From Herbidospora daliensis (GTDB lineage: Bacteria; Actinomycetota; Actinomycetes; Streptosporangiales; Streptosporangiaceae), in NCBI RefSeq assembly GCF_001570585.1, contig NZ_BBXF01000003.1, positions 903,353 through 967,352 on the forward strand: a stretch of 64,000 nucleotides of DNA. The letters run 5' to 3'. The position numbers and the translations under genes are program-made. Shown here in pieces: positions 55,647 through 64,000 of the stretch (within the stretch, counting starts at the first letter, position 1; the number at the start of each line of letters is the position of its first letter). The notes below the pieces were generated by a model, which searched no databases, was not told where the DNA came from, and saw nothing but the letters and a program-made list of their open reading frames with translations.

Positions 55647-56527
55647 CCGCCACGATCGCCGAGTTCTTCGAAGGAGACCTGGCCCCGCTGGTGCGGCGGA
55701 TGGCCGACCGCCCGCGCGGCGAGGGCGGCGACACCGACGACGACCGCCGCGAGACCCGCGCGATGGTGTGGGAGGGCCTGGTCGGCCTCGGCGCGCTCGA
55801 CGGCGACGACGCCACGGGCCTGGCCGAGCTCCTCGGCTCCGTGCTCTACCAGGGGCCGCTCCTCGACACGCTCACCGCCCGCGCGCTGTTCCCCGATGCC
55901 GGCCTCGGCCAGGCGCCGGTCGCGCTCGCGGCGGGCGAGCCCACCGAGGCGGATGGGACCGTCTCGGCCCGGTGCGACTTCGTCGGGTTCGCCGACGAGG
56001 TCGAGCACTTCGCCGTCGTCGGCGGGGAGCGGTCGGCGCTCGTCCGGGCCGGCCATCCGTCCATCACGACGCGGCGGCACGAGGAGACCGGCCGGGGCGA
56101 GCTCCACCGCGTCGACTTCGCCGGCACGCCCGTCACCGCCTGGGCCGGCCGCCCCGACTGGGAGGGCGCGCGGGTGCGCCAGGCCGCCTATCTCGTGGGC
56201 CTGGCCCAGGCGGCGCTCGACCACGCCGTCGACTACGCCACGACGCGCCGCCAGTTCGGCCGCGCCATCGGCGCCAACCAGGCGTTGTCGTTCCGGCTCG
56301 CCGAGATGTCGATGCGCGTCGACGCGGCCCGCCTGCTGGTCCACGACCCCGGCACGCCCGCGCACGCCGCGGCCACCCTCGGCGAGGTCGCCGACCTGGC
56401 CCGCACGGTCACCACCGCGACCATGCAGATCCACGGCGCGGCGGGCATGCGGTCGGACGACGACGCGCAGCTCTACTACCGCAGGGCGGCGGCCGAGTCG
56501 GTCCGGCTCCCGCAGCCGCGGGGGTGA
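55643..56527 (+). CDS. Acyl-CoA dehydrogenase, second (short) subunit
   Basis: 294 residues. It lacks much of the N-terminal domain; the C-terminal half has the typical T-T-R-R-Q-F-G-R-A-I-G and Q-I-H-G-A-A-G-M stretches. In two-subunit acyl-CoA dehydrogenases (FadE26/27 type) one chain is catalytic and the other shortened, which fits this pair. The ATG overlaps the stop of the first subunit. Confidence 0.9.
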   Translation: MTATIAEFFEGDLAPLVRRMADRPRGEGGDTDDDRRETRAMVWEGLVGLGALDGDDATGLAELLGSVLYQGPLLDTLTARALFPDAGLGQAPVALAAGEPTEADGTVSARCDFVGFADEVEHFAVVGGERSALVRAGHPSITTRRHEETGRGELHRVDFAGTPVTAWAGRPDWEGARVRQAAYLVGLAQAALDHAVDYATTRRQFGRAIGANQALSFRLAEMSMRVDAARLLVHDPGTPAHAAATLGEVADLARTVTTATMQIHGAAGMRSDDDAQLYYRRAAAESVRLPQPRG

Positions 56528-56530
56528 CCG

Positions 56531-57703
56531 ATGAGCCTGGTGATCCAGAAGTACGGCGGCACATCACTGGGTGACGTGGACAGGATCGGCCACGCGGCGC
56601 AGCGCATCGCCGCCGCGAACGGATCGGTGGTGGCCGTCGTGTCCGCGATGGGCGGCGCCACCGACGCCATGCTCGGCCTGGCCCGCGAGCTCACCGACAA
56701 CCCGCACGCCCGGGAACTGGACCTGCTGCTCAGCACCGGCGAGCAGGCGTCCGCCGCCGCGCTCGCCATGGCCCTGCACGAACTGGGCGTGCCGGCCCGC
56801 TCGTTCGGCGCCCGCGACGGCGGCATCGTCACCGACGGCGTGCACGGCTGCGCGAGCATCGTCAACGTCCGGCCCGCATTGATCCGCGAGTGCGTGCAGA
56901 CGGGACACGTCCCGGTGGTGGCCGGGTTCCAGGGCGTCGCGGCCGGGAGCGGCGAGCTGACCACGCTCAGCCGGGGCGGCTCCGACACCACCGCCGTCGC
57001 GCTGGCGGCGGCCCTGCGGGCCGAGGCGTGCGAGATCTTCACCGACGTGGAGGGCGTCTTCACCGCCGATCCCCGGCACGTCGCCGACGCCCGCAAGCTC
57101 AACCGCCTCTCCTATGAGGACATGGCCGAACTGGCCGCCGGGGGAGCCACGGTGCTCGCCCACTCCAGCGTCGAACTCGCGGGGGAGCACCGGGTGCCCG
57201 TCCACGTGCGGTCGAGCACGACCGACGGCGCGGGCACCTGGGTGACCTCGGCCGGGCCGGACGACGGGCGGTTCACCGCCGTCGGCGTCGCCCACCGGAC
57301 CGGGCGGCTGCGCGGCCGGCTCGACGGGGTCGAGCCGGCCGCGCTCACCACGATCGCCGCCGCCCTGGCCGACCTCCCGGAGGGCGCCGACCTGCTCGAC
57401 CACTTCGCCGCCGCGAGCGGCTACTCGCTGCGGTTCACCGTGGACGCCGCCGACCGCGACCAGGTGGACGACCTGGTGACCGGATGCCGGTGGTCCTCGC
57501 CGGTGGGCACGGTGTCGCTGGTCGGCCGCGGGTTCCGGCCGCAGCACCCGCAGGTGCGGCTGCTGCCCGACACGCTCCGGTCCTGCGGCGTCCGGGTGCG
57601 CGACCTGGTCGTCCGCCCCCGGCGCATCTCCGTCACCTGCGCCGAGCCCGACGTCCTGAAGGCGGTGACGCGACTGCACGGCCTGTTCCTGACCCCCGGC
57701 TGA
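56531..57703 (+). CDS. Aspartate kinase (cluster-dedicated copy)
   Basis: 390 residues, near the usual ~420. It has K-Y-G-G-T-S (residues 7-12), S-R-G-G-S-D-T-T-A and F-T-D-V-E-G-V-F-T-A-D-P-R. The C-terminal ACT-type regulatory region is present but diverged, so feedback control by Lys/Thr may be lost. It phosphorylates the Asp side chain to aspartyl-phosphate. A dedicated copy implies that the product contains an Asp-derived unit (semialdehyde, homoserine or diaminobutyrate type); no semialdehyde dehydrogenase is adjacent. Confidence 0.93.
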   Translation: MSLVIQKYGGTSLGDVDRIGHAAQRIAAANGSVVAVVSAMGGATDAMLGLARELTDNPHARELDLLLSTGEQASAAALAMALHELGVPARSFGARDGGIVTDGVHGCASIVNVRPALIRECVQTGHVPVVAGFQGVAAGSGELTTLSRGGSDTTAVALAAALRAEACEIFTDVEGVFTADPRHVADARKLNRLSYEDMAELAAGGATVLAHSSVELAGEHRVPVHVRSSTTDGAGTWVTSAGPDDGRFTAVGVAHRTGRLRGRLDGVEPAALTTIAAALADLPEGADLLDHFAAASGYSLRFTVDAADRDQVDDLVTGCRWSSPVGTVSLVGRGFRPQHPQVRLLPDTLRSCGVRVRDLVVRPRRISVTCAEPDVLKAVTRLHGLFLTPG

Positions 57704-57719
57704 CCCGAAAGGCATCGGC

Positions 57720-59135
57720 ATGAACCTGGCGACGCACGAGCCCGGCACGTCCCGATCGCGGCGGTTCTGGCCGCTGGCCGTCATCTGCGGCACCCAGTTC
57801 CTGATCGCGGTCGACTACTCGATCATCAACGTGGCCGCCCCGAGCATCCGCGCGGGCATGGACTTCGGCCCGGGCGGCGGCGTCGCCTGGGTGTTGTCGG
57901 CCTACCCGCTGACCTTCTGCGGCTTCCTCCTCCTCGGCGGCCGGGTCGCCGACCTCTACGGCCGCAGACGGGTGTTCGTCTGGGGCCTGGCCGCTTTCGG
58001 CCTCGCCTCGCTCCTGGCCGGCCTGGCCTGGTCGCCGGCCGCGCTGATCGCGGGCCGCGCCCTCCAGGGGGTGGCGGCGGCGTTCGTCGCCCCGGCGGGC
58101 CTGGGCCTGCTCCAGGCGACCGTGCCCGAAGGGCCGGAACGCGAACGGGCGCTGGGCGTGTACGGGGCGGCGCTGTCGGCCGGGTTCGTCTCCGGCATGG
58201 TGCTCGGCGGCGTGCTCACCGAGTACGCCGGATGGCGGTCGGTCTTCCTGGTGAACGTGCCGATCGTGGTGCTCTTCGGCGTGCTGGCCATGATGCACCT
58301 CGGCGAGAGCCGCGACACCGGCGCCTCCCGCCACCTCGACCTCGCCGGGGTCGTGCTGGCCGCCACGGGCATGGTCGCCTTCGTGTTCGCGCTGACCGAG
58401 GGGGAGGAGTACGGCTGGACGTCGGCCCCGATCCTGCTGGCGGCGGCGGTCGCGGTCCCGGCGGCGGCACTTTTCGTCTGGGTGGAGTCGCGCAAGCGGG
58501 AGGCGCTGCTGCCGATCTCCGTCTTCCGCACCGCCGCGATCGGCCCGGCCAACCTGATCACCGTGCTGCTGATCTGCTCGTACGGCGGCATGCTCTTCAT
58601 CCTCACGCTCTACCTGCAGACCCACCTCGGCCTGGGCGCGCTGGCGACCGGCCTGGCCTTCGCCGTCTCCGGCGCGGTCGCGGTCGTCACCGGCATCTAC
58701 GCAGGGAAGCTCGTCGAGCGGTTCGGGCTCTACCGGGTGCTGCTCGGCGGCATCGTCGTCGAGACGGCCGGCATCCTCGTCATGGTGGGCCTGCCGGACG
58801 ACCACGGGCTCACGCTCGTCCTGGTGGGCACCTCGGTGAACGCCTTCGGCCACATCCTGGCCCTGATCACGACGAGCATCGCCGGCACGAACGGCGCGGA
58901 GGAGGGCCGCCGGGCCACCGCCGGGGCGCTGATCAACGTCTCGCAGCAGCTCGGGCTGGCCGTCGGGGTCGGCGTGGTGACGTCGGTGGCGGCCCACTTC
59001 GCCACCGGGGCGGGCGGCGAACTCGCGGGCTGGCGCTGGGCCCTGTGGTGCTCGGTCGCCTTCGCGGCGGTGGCGGCCGTGGTGACCGTCGTGCTGCGCG
59101 GACGGCTCAAGGGGGAACCAGATATAGTGGGTTAA
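57720..59135 (+). CDS. MFS drug exporter, DHA2 (14-helix) type
   Basis: 471 residues with about 14 membrane helices. Motif A is G-R-V-A-D-L-Y-G-R-R and the antiporter motif C lies around helix 5 (G-F-V-S-G-M-V-L-G-G). It is the probable exporter and self-resistance determinant for the cluster product. It starts 16 bases after the kinase and abuts the CGNR regulator. Confidence 0.92.
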   Translation: MNLATHEPGTSRSRRFWPLAVICGTQFLIAVDYSIINVAAPSIRAGMDFGPGGGVAWVLSAYPLTFCGFLLLGGRVADLYGRRRVFVWGLAAFGLASLLAGLAWSPAALIAGRALQGVAAAFVAPAGLGLLQATVPEGPERERALGVYGAALSAGFVSGMVLGGVLTEYAGWRSVFLVNVPIVVLFGVLAMMHLGESRDTGASRHLDLAGVVLAATGMVAFVFALTEGEEYGWTSAPILLAAAVAVPAAALFVWVESRKREALLPISVFRTAAIGPANLITVLLICSYGGMLFILTLYLQTHLGLGALATGLAFAVSGAVAVVTGIYAGKLVERFGLYRVLLGGIVVETAGILVMVGLPDDHGLTLVLVGTSVNAFGHILALITTSIAGTNGAEEGRRATAGALINVSQQLGLAVGVGVVTSVAAHFATGAGGELAGWRWALWCSVAFAAVAAVVTVVLRGRLKGEPDIVG

Positions 59136-59693
59136 ATGGTTACTCTGACGTCTCGGGTCAGGCCGCCATGGGAGGACGCCCACTTCGTCGGCGGCCACCT
59201 GGTCCTCGACCTCACGAACACCGTCTTCGACCGGATGCTCCCGGCCGGCGAGGACGTCGAACTGCTGCGATCCCCCTCCGACGTGCTGAGCTGGTGCCTC
59301 TCGGCCGGGTTGTTCGACGAGACGCCCGGCCCGGTCGCGGGCGATCTCGTCGCCGAGACCCGGGCCGTGCGCGAGCAGGCGTGGGCCGTGTTCGACACGA
59401 TCGCCCGGGGCGGGACCGCACCCGGCGCCCCCTTCGGCGCGCTCCTGGAGCGGGCCGGGAAGGGCCTGCGGGCGTCCGCCGGCTGGTCGGCCCCCGGGGC
59501 GATCCCGGCCGCGCTCGCGCTCGCGGCGGTCGAGGCGGTGTTCACCCTCCCGCCGGCCCGGGTCAGGGCGTGCGGCCGGTGCGGCTGGTTGTTCCTCGAC
59601 TCCTCGCGCGGCGGGCGCCGCCGCTGGTGCAGCATGAGCATCTGCGGCAACCGCGAGAAGGCCCGCCGCCACCGGCAGGGCCTCACCGGTTGA
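59136..59693 (+). CDS. CGNR zinc finger regulator
   Basis: 185 residues beginning directly after the exporter stop. The N-terminal domain is the ABATE type (G-G-H-L-V-L-D-L-T-N-T). The C-terminal zinc finger has C-G-R-C-G-W-L-F-L-D and C-S-M-S-I-C-G-N-R. CGNR proteins are putative stress or antibiotic-linked transcription factors. As the last gene of the operon it is a candidate pathway regulator. Its end overlaps a converging hydrolase gene by 11 bases. Confidence 0.9.
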   Translation: MVTLTSRVRPPWEDAHFVGGHLVLDLTNTVFDRMLPAGEDVELLRSPSDVLSWCLSAGLFDETPGPVAGDLVAETRAVREQAWAVFDTIARGGTAPGAPFGALLERAGKGLRASAGWSAPGAIPAALALAAVEAVFTLPPARVRACGRCGWLFLDSSRGGRRRWCSMSICGNREKARRHRQGLTG

Positions 59694-60342
59694 GGAAGGC
59701 CGCGACCTCCTTGACGAACCCTTCGGGGTCCTCGGCGTGCACGCTGTGCCCGGCGCCGAGCACCACCCGCCGCCCGTCGGGCAGCGCCGAGGCGAACGCG
59801 GCCAGCGCCTCCTGCGGCACCAGTTCGCTGTAGGCGCCCCCGACGACCAGCACCGGCATGGTCAGCTCGCCCAGCCGCGCCCACCAGGCGGGATCGACCG
59901 TGCGTACCCCGGTCCTGATCAGGTCGACCACGACCGGGTCGAAGTCGACCTCGTCGCCCAGCACCACGTAGGGCTCGAAGACCTGCGGCTCGTGGGGCGC
60001 CGGGAAGGAGTCCTCCAGCACCAGCCGCCGGACCAGCCCAGGACGCTCGCGCGCCACCAGCGTGGCGACCCGGCCGCCCATCGAGTGGCCGACCAGGTCG
60101 ATCTCGGTGAGGCCCCGGGCGTTGAGGAACGCCAGGGTGTCGGCGGCCATCAGGTCGAGGGTGTAGTCGGAGTGGCGGGGGCTCGCGCCGTGGCCGCGCA
60201 TGTCGGGGGCGATCCAGTGCCGCCCGAGGGCGGGGGCGATCGGGTCCCACGTGCCGGAGGTGCCGGTCAGGCCGTGGATCAGGACGACCGGGACGTCTCC
60301 CGGCGGTCCGCCTTCTTTCCAAGCGAGAGGTAGGGCGTCCAT
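59683..60342 (-). CDS. Alpha/beta hydrolase
   Basis: 219 residues, on the small side for the family. It has I-H-G-L-T-G, the nucleophile elbow G-H-S-M-G-G and the final G-A-G-H-S-V-H. This is a generic serine hydrolase (esterase, lactonase or C-C hydrolase type). It lies outside the NRPS operon on the opposite strand. Confidence 0.9.
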   Translation of the reverse strand: MDALPLAWKEGGPPGDVPVVLIHGLTGTSGTWDPIAPALGRHWIAPDMRGHGASPRHSDYTLDLMAADTLAFLNARGLTEIDLVGHSMGGRVATLVARERPGLVRRLVLEDSFPAPHEPQVFEPYVVLGDEVDFDPVVVDLIRTGVRTVDPAWWARLGELTMPVLVVGGAYSELVPQEALAAFASALPDGRRVVLGAGHSVHAEDPEGFVKEVAAFLNR

Positions 60343-60346
60343 GGCG

Positions 60347-61054
60347 TCACCCTACGGTGATCCAGGTCGCGCGGGCCCGCGCGACGACCCCCTCCGCCGA
60401 CAGCAGAGCCGAGGCGCTGTACGACTTCCTCCCGGACGCCCCCAGCGCCCACCCCACCGCCACCAGACGCTCCCCGGCCCCGACCTCGCGGCCGAGCTCG
60501 GCCTCGATCGTGCCGAGCAGCGCGATGACGTCGGTGCCCCGCGCGAACGGCGGATAGCCGACGCAGTCGAGCGCCGCCCACAGGATCTCCGGCCGCACGA
60601 TCCCGTTCTCGGCGACGGTCGCGTCGGGCTCGAACGGCGACGCGCACACGTCGGCGGGCGCGAGCCGCCCGGGGGTGACCCGCAGGCCGTCGGCCCGGCC
60701 GTGGCCGCAGACGAAGCAGCCGGTCAGCAGGTTGTCGACACCCGTCCACGGGTGCCGGTCGCGCGCCCGCGCCGCCTCCGCGAGGGAGGGCCGGACCGGC
60801 GGGTCGAGGAAGTCGGCGTCGGAAGGCCCGGCCTCGGCCACCAGCGCGCCCTCGTGCAGGACGCGGACCGCGTCGCCGTCGCGCACCACGTCGAGCGGCG
60901 TCTCCAGCGGCGGCGGCAGGCGCAGCGTCACCCGCGCCGGGCCGTCGACGAACGCGGCGGCCAGCCCGGCGGCGTACCCGCCGTTGGCCGAGGCGGGCGG
61001 CCCGTTGAACCGGGCCCCGATCACGATCCGCGCGGTCACGTCCCCAGCTGTCAC
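60347..61054 (-). CDS. Hotdog-fold thioesterase-like protein
   Basis: About 235 residues from GTG (alternative GTG at 61039). The pattern F-N-G-P-P-A-S-A-N-G-G-Y near the N-terminus and a later F-V-C-G-H recall double-hotdog acyl-CoA thioesterase-like proteins of actinobacteria. The substrate is unknown. It starts 45 bases from the divergent DUF2332 gene and ends 4 bases before the hydrolase start, so the two may be co-transcribed. Confidence 0.7.
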   Translation of the reverse strand: MTAGDVTARIVIGARFNGPPASANGGYAAGLAAAFVDGPARVTLRLPPPLETPLDVVRDGDAVRVLHEGALVAEAGPSDADFLDPPVRPSLAEAARARDRHPWTGVDNLLTGCFVCGHGRADGLRVTPGRLAPADVCASPFEPDATVAENGIVRPEILWAALDCVGYPPFARGTDVIALLGTIEAELGREVGAGERLVAVGWALGASGRKSYSASALLSAEGVVARARATWITVG

Positions 61055-61099
61055 GCCCCCAGTGAACCGCACCCGGGCGGCCGGGGAGAGGATCCGGGT

Positions 61100-62035
61100 A
61101 TGGACACCGCCGACGTCTACCGCACCTTCGGCCGCCGCGAGGCCCGGGGCCCGTACCGGGAGCTCGCCGTCGCCATCGCCGCCGACCCCGCCCTGATCGC
61201 CCGCATCGACGCGCTGCCGCAGCCGAAGCGCCAGCCGAACCTGGTTCTGGCCGCGGTCAGGTTCGAGGGCGGCCCGGAGACCGAGGAGGGCGGCTTCCGC
61301 GCGTGGGCGAAGGAGCACTGGCCCCGCGTCGAGCGGACCGTGCTGGCCCGGCGTACCCAGACCAACGAGGCGGGCCGCTGCGCCAGCCTCTTACCCGTCC
61401 TCGCGGGCATCCCCGGTCCGCTGGCCCTCGTCGAGGTCGGCGCGTCGGCGGGCCTCTGCCTCCAGCCCGACCGCTACCGGTACGCCTACGACGACCGCCC
61501 CGCCGTCGGCGCCGGCCCGGTGACGCTGACCTGCGCGACCGAGGGCGACCCGCCCATCCCCGGCGCGGTGCCCGAGATCGCCTGGCGGGCGGGCGTCGAC
61601 CTGGCCCCGATCGACGTCACCGACCCCGAGGAGCGCCGCTGGCTCGAATGCCTCGTCTGGCCCGGCGACGACGCCCGCCGCGACCGGCTGCGCGCCGCCC
61701 TCGCCCTCGCGGCGGAGCACCCGCCCCGGCTGGTGCGCGGCGACGCCGCCGAGGCCCTGCCCGGCCTGGTCGAGGAGGCGAAAGGGCACGGCACGGTGGT
61801 CGTCTACCACTCGGCGATGCTCCCCTACCTGACCCCCGAGGCCAGGGACCGTTTCGTCGGCCTGGTCACCGGCCTGGGGGTGCGCTGGATCTCCAACGAG
61901 GGCACCATGCGCCTCCCGCGGTTGGTGATCCCCGAGGGTGCCGTCCCCGACGACCGGCTCGCGTTCGTGACCGCGCTCGACGGCGTCCCGCGGGCGATCA
62001 CCGACCCGCACGGCTCGTGGTTGCGGTGGCTCTGA
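61100..62035 (+). CDS. DUF2332 family protein
   Basis: 311 residues with the family pattern Q-T-N-E-A-G-R-C-A-S-L-L and V-E-V-G-A-S-A-G-L-C-L, followed by V-V-Y-H-S-A. The G-A-S-A-G-L loop suggests a Rossmann-like, possibly SAM-binding fold. No function is established. Typical family length. Confidence 0.88.
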   Translation: MDTADVYRTFGRREARGPYRELAVAIAADPALIARIDALPQPKRQPNLVLAAVRFEGGPETEEGGFRAWAKEHWPRVERTVLARRTQTNEAGRCASLLPVLAGIPGPLALVEVGASAGLCLQPDRYRYAYDDRPAVGAGPVTLTCATEGDPPIPGAVPEIAWRAGVDLAPIDVTDPEERRWLECLVWPGDDARRDRLRAALALAAEHPPRLVRGDAAEALPGLVEEAKGHGTVVVYHSAMLPYLTPEARDRFVGLVTGLGVRWISNEGTMRLPRLVIPEGAVPDDRLAFVTALDGVPRAITDPHGSWLRWL

Positions 62036-62039
62036 GGCG

Positions 62040-62603
62040 TCAGGCCCGGCGGCCCTCGGCGAGCATCGTCTCGATGCGGATCAGGCGCTCCTCCAGCCGG
62101 GCGACGTCGGCCAGGGTCGCGTTCTCCTCCTCGGGCCGGAGCCGGACCACCACGGTCCCGCCCGGTTCGAGGGTCGCCTCCGCGACGTCCTCGACCCGGC
62201 TGCCGCCCTGCCGCTTGATCGCCACGTCGAGGTCGGCGTGCCGCAGGCCGAGACGTCTCAGCGCGCGGTCGTCGTAGCGGCCGTCGCGGGCCAGCACCGT
62301 CGGCTTGCTCTCGAACAGCTTGGCCAGCCAGCCCCACTGGGCCGCCGCGCGGGTCAGCAGGGCGTTGCCCGACACCAGCACGACCGCGCCGATCACCCCG
62401 CCGAGCAGCGAGTTGTCGGGGCCGATGATGGCGTTCTGCACAACGTTCGACAGCAGCAGCATCACCACCAGGTCGAACGTGTTGAGCTGGGCCATGTCCC
62501 GCTTTCCGACGAGCCGGAGCAGGACCACCACGCAGAGATAGACGGCGACGGTCCGGAGCACCTTGTCCAGCACCGGCACCCCGAGGGTCAGCAGGTCGCT
62601 CAT
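62040..62603 (-). CDS. DUF421 (YetF-like) membrane protein
   Basis: 187 residues: three N-terminal membrane helices with the family motif G-K-R-D-M-A-Q-L-N-T-F-D, then a cytoplasmic YetF-like beta domain. It ends in a short coiled-coil-like segment (A-R-L-E-E-R-L-I-R-I-E). YetF relatives in Bacillus are linked to spore or membrane stress; the role here is unknown. Its start overlaps the stop of the next upstream gene by 4 bases. Confidence 0.9.
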   Translation of the reverse strand: MSDLLTLGVPVLDKVLRTVAVYLCVVVLLRLVGKRDMAQLNTFDLVVMLLLSNVVQNAIIGPDNSLLGGVIGAVVLVSGNALLTRAAAQWGWLAKLFESKPTVLARDGRYDDRALRRLGLRHADLDVAIKRQGGSRVEDVAEATLEPGGTVVVRLRPEEENATLADVARLEERLIRIETMLAEGRRA

Positions 62604-63220
62604 GCGACACGGTAACGCAGCCAGACCAGGCCGCCGCCGAACGTGTCGCTGTCGATCAGCTGGAGCGACCGCTGCGGCGGCCGCGCCTCGCCCCACCAGG
62701 TGCGGGCGCCCACGCCCATCACCGGGTGGACCAGCAGGCTGACCTCGTCGACCAGCCCCGCGGCCAGCAGGCGGCCGACCAGCCGCCCGCCGCTGACCAC
62801 CCGCACCACCGCGGCGCCCGGCCGCCGCCCGATCGCGCGCAGCGCCGCCGCCAGGTCGACCTGCTCGTCGCCGACGACGAGTTCGGGCACGTAGCGGCCG
62901 ACGGGCCGGGGCGGGGTGGCGCGGCAGTGCAGCGCGAGCACCTCCGACCAGTGGCCGGCGTCGCGCAGCTCCTCCCAGCGGGTGACGCGGGCGCGGCCGT
63001 CGACCACGGCCAGCAGCGGGCCCGGGTCGTGCGGCCCGGGGCCGTGGTGCAGCGTGGGTTCGAGGGCCAGGACGGTGTCCGACCCGGCCAGGGTGACGTC
63101 CTCGTGCCAGGTGGTGCCGACGAGCTGGTGGAAGCGGGCGCGGTCGAGGGGGAACCCGTCGGTCTTCCCGTCGAGCGAAACGGCCAGGTGGGCGACCACA
63201 TAGGGCGTGTCGGTCGGCAT
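62600..63220 (-). CDS. Dihydrofolate reductase-family (RibD C-terminal-like) protein
   Basis: 206 residues opening M-P-T-D-T-P-Y-V-V-A-H-L-A-V-S-L-D-G-K. The S-L-D-G and V-S-G-G-R-L-V-G motifs are typical of the RibD-C/DHFR-like reductase fold that binds NADPH. It probably reduces an unknown small heterocycle. Coupled by overlap to the DUF421 gene. Confidence 0.87.
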   Translation of the reverse strand: MPTDTPYVVAHLAVSLDGKTDGFPLDRARFHQLVGTTWHEDVTLAGSDTVLALEPTLHHGPGPHDPGPLLAVVDGRARVTRWEELRDAGHWSEVLALHCRATPPRPVGRYVPELVVGDEQVDLAAALRAIGRRPGAAVVRVVSGGRLVGRLLAAGLVDEVSLLVHPVMGVGARTWWGEARPPQRSLQLIDSDTFGGGLVWLRYRVA

Positions 63221-63284
63221 GTCACCGAGCGTAGTCGAGGGTAAACGGGTTGCCCGGGTCGGCTCGCGTGACCACACTGACCGG

Positions 63285-63794
63285 ATGCTGATCAGACGCG
63301 AGACCCCTGACGACGTGAGCGCGATCCGCGAGGTCGTCCGGCGCGCCTTCGCCCGGCCCGAGACGCCCGACCCGGTCGAGTCGCCGCTGGTCGACGAGCT
63401 GCGCGCCGACAAGGGCTGGATCCCGGCCCTGTCGATGGTCGCCGAGATCGACGGCGCGGTGGCCGGTCACGTGGTCTGCACCCGCGCCGACCTCGGCGGC
63501 GCGCCCGTGCTCGGCCTCGGCCCGCTCGCCGTCGCGCCCGAGCGGCAGCGCCAGGGGGTCGGGCTGGCGCTGATGCACGCGGTCCTCGGGGCCGCCGACG
63601 CGCTCGGCGAGCCGCTCGTGGTGCTGCTGGGCAGCGTCGACTACTACTCCCGGTACGGCTTCCGCCCCGCCGCCGACCTGGGCATCGTCTCCCCCGACCC
63701 GCAGTGGGGCCATCACTTCCAGGCGCGGCCCTTGTCGGCGTACCGAGGAGAGAAGGGCGTGTTCGCCTACGCCGAGCCGTTCACCCGGTTGTGA
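63285..63794 (+). CDS. GNAT-family N-acetyltransferase (YhbS-like)
   Basis: 169 residues with the acetyl-CoA loop R-Q-R-Q-G-V-G-L-A-L and the C-terminal D-Y-Y-S-R-Y-G-F-R-P-A typical of the COG3153/YhbS group. It starts 64 bases from the divergent DHFR-like gene and overlaps the end of the next gene by 14 bases. Confidence 0.9.
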   Translation: MLIRRETPDDVSAIREVVRRAFARPETPDPVESPLVDELRADKGWIPALSMVAEIDGAVAGHVVCTRADLGGAPVLGLGPLAVAPERQRQGVGLALMHAVLGAADALGEPLVVLLGSVDYYSRYGFRPAADLGIVSPDPQWGHHFQARPLSAYRGEKGVFAYAEPFTRL

Positions 63795-64000
63795 ACGGCC
63801 GCAGCGCGGCCAGCTGCTGCTCGAACGGGATGAGCGTCGCCTCGGCCGGCCGCTTGGGCGCGGCGCGGGAGAGCAGGGCGGCCAGTTCGCCCGCCGCCCG
63901 GTCGATCCGGGAGGCCAGGCCGTCGCCGGAGGTCGCGCCCCAGTCCTCCGAGGCCGCGTAGACGGCCGTCGGCACGACGACCGCGCGCAGGTAGGTGAAC
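63781..64000 (-). CDS. Hypothetical protein, C-terminal part, cut by window end
   Basis: The frame is open to the last base, so the start lies beyond the window; about 72 C-terminal residues are visible. They are helical and Ala-rich (R-I-D-R-A-A-G-E-L-A-A-L-L) with no motif that I recognise. Confidence 0.6.
   Translation of the reverse strand, partial: FTYLRAVVVPTAVYAASEDWGATSGDGLASRIDRAAGELAALLSRAAPKRPAEATLIPFEQQLAALRPFTTG

Overview
This window comes from the chromosome of a high-GC Gram-positive actinomycete. The evidence is about 70% GC with strong third-position GC bias, GTG/TTG starts, ATGA/GTGA stop-start overlaps, a geosmin synthase, a DmdR1/IdeR-type iron box, an FxSxx-COOH RiPP locus, a DUF574-type methyltransferase and many STAND/TPR proteins. 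A filamentous genus of the Streptosporangiales is likely; I cannot name the species. No rRNA, tRNA, CRISPR array, transposase or integrase was found.

Layout. (1) 1-2922: an nSTAND1-WD40 gene entering from the left and broken by one in-frame TAG. (2) 2979-7493: an iron-box-controlled operon of two half ABC transporters and a siderophore-binding lipoprotein. (3) 7513-11751: a binding-protein/VWA fusion, an MHS-type transporter with a small lipoprotein gene, and a divergent GntR regulator. (4) 11752-12435: a non-coding stretch with two perfect or near-perfect minisatellites, followed by a GH13 amylase. (5) 14333-22651: the most unusual region. It holds a SIR2 + nSTAND1/TPR operon that looks like NAD-depleting immunity, back to back with an FxSxx-COOH cyclophane RiPP locus: a 54-aa precursor, an NB-ARC/TPR protein, an HExxH peptide hydroxylase and an FxsB radical-SAM maturase. 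(6) 22648-36752: mostly housekeeping and accessory genes (phosphoesterase, serine hydrolase, SWIM + DUF6493 pair, geosmin synthase, methyltransferase, nucleotide cyclase, FetB-like permease, a frameshifted gene and a TetR-like/TPR regulator).

(7) About 36922-59693 is accessory metabolism whose right part is a biosynthetic gene cluster. One side has a stand-alone A-T-R NRPS, MbtH, a C-A-T NRPS, a thioesterase, an acyl-CoA dehydrogenase pair, an extra aspartate kinase, an exporter and a CGNR regulator. The divergent side has an argininosuccinate-synthase homologue, an aldo/keto reductase and a sulfotransferase. Next to it, CysD and CysNC would make the PAPS that the sulfotransferase needs. An identical bipartite DNA motif (GGAGTAACC-N18-GGTTA) lies in both divergent promoter regions and ties the sulfate-activation genes to the NRPS genes. 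The predicted product is a short, probably sulfonated or sulfate-activated peptide or amino-aldehyde derivative; its structure cannot be read from the sequence.

(8) 59683-64000: ordinary genes (alpha/beta hydrolase, hotdog-like protein, DUF2332, DUF421, DHFR-like protein, GNAT) and one gene cut by the window edge. Most long ORFs antisense to these genes are high-GC shadows and were left out.
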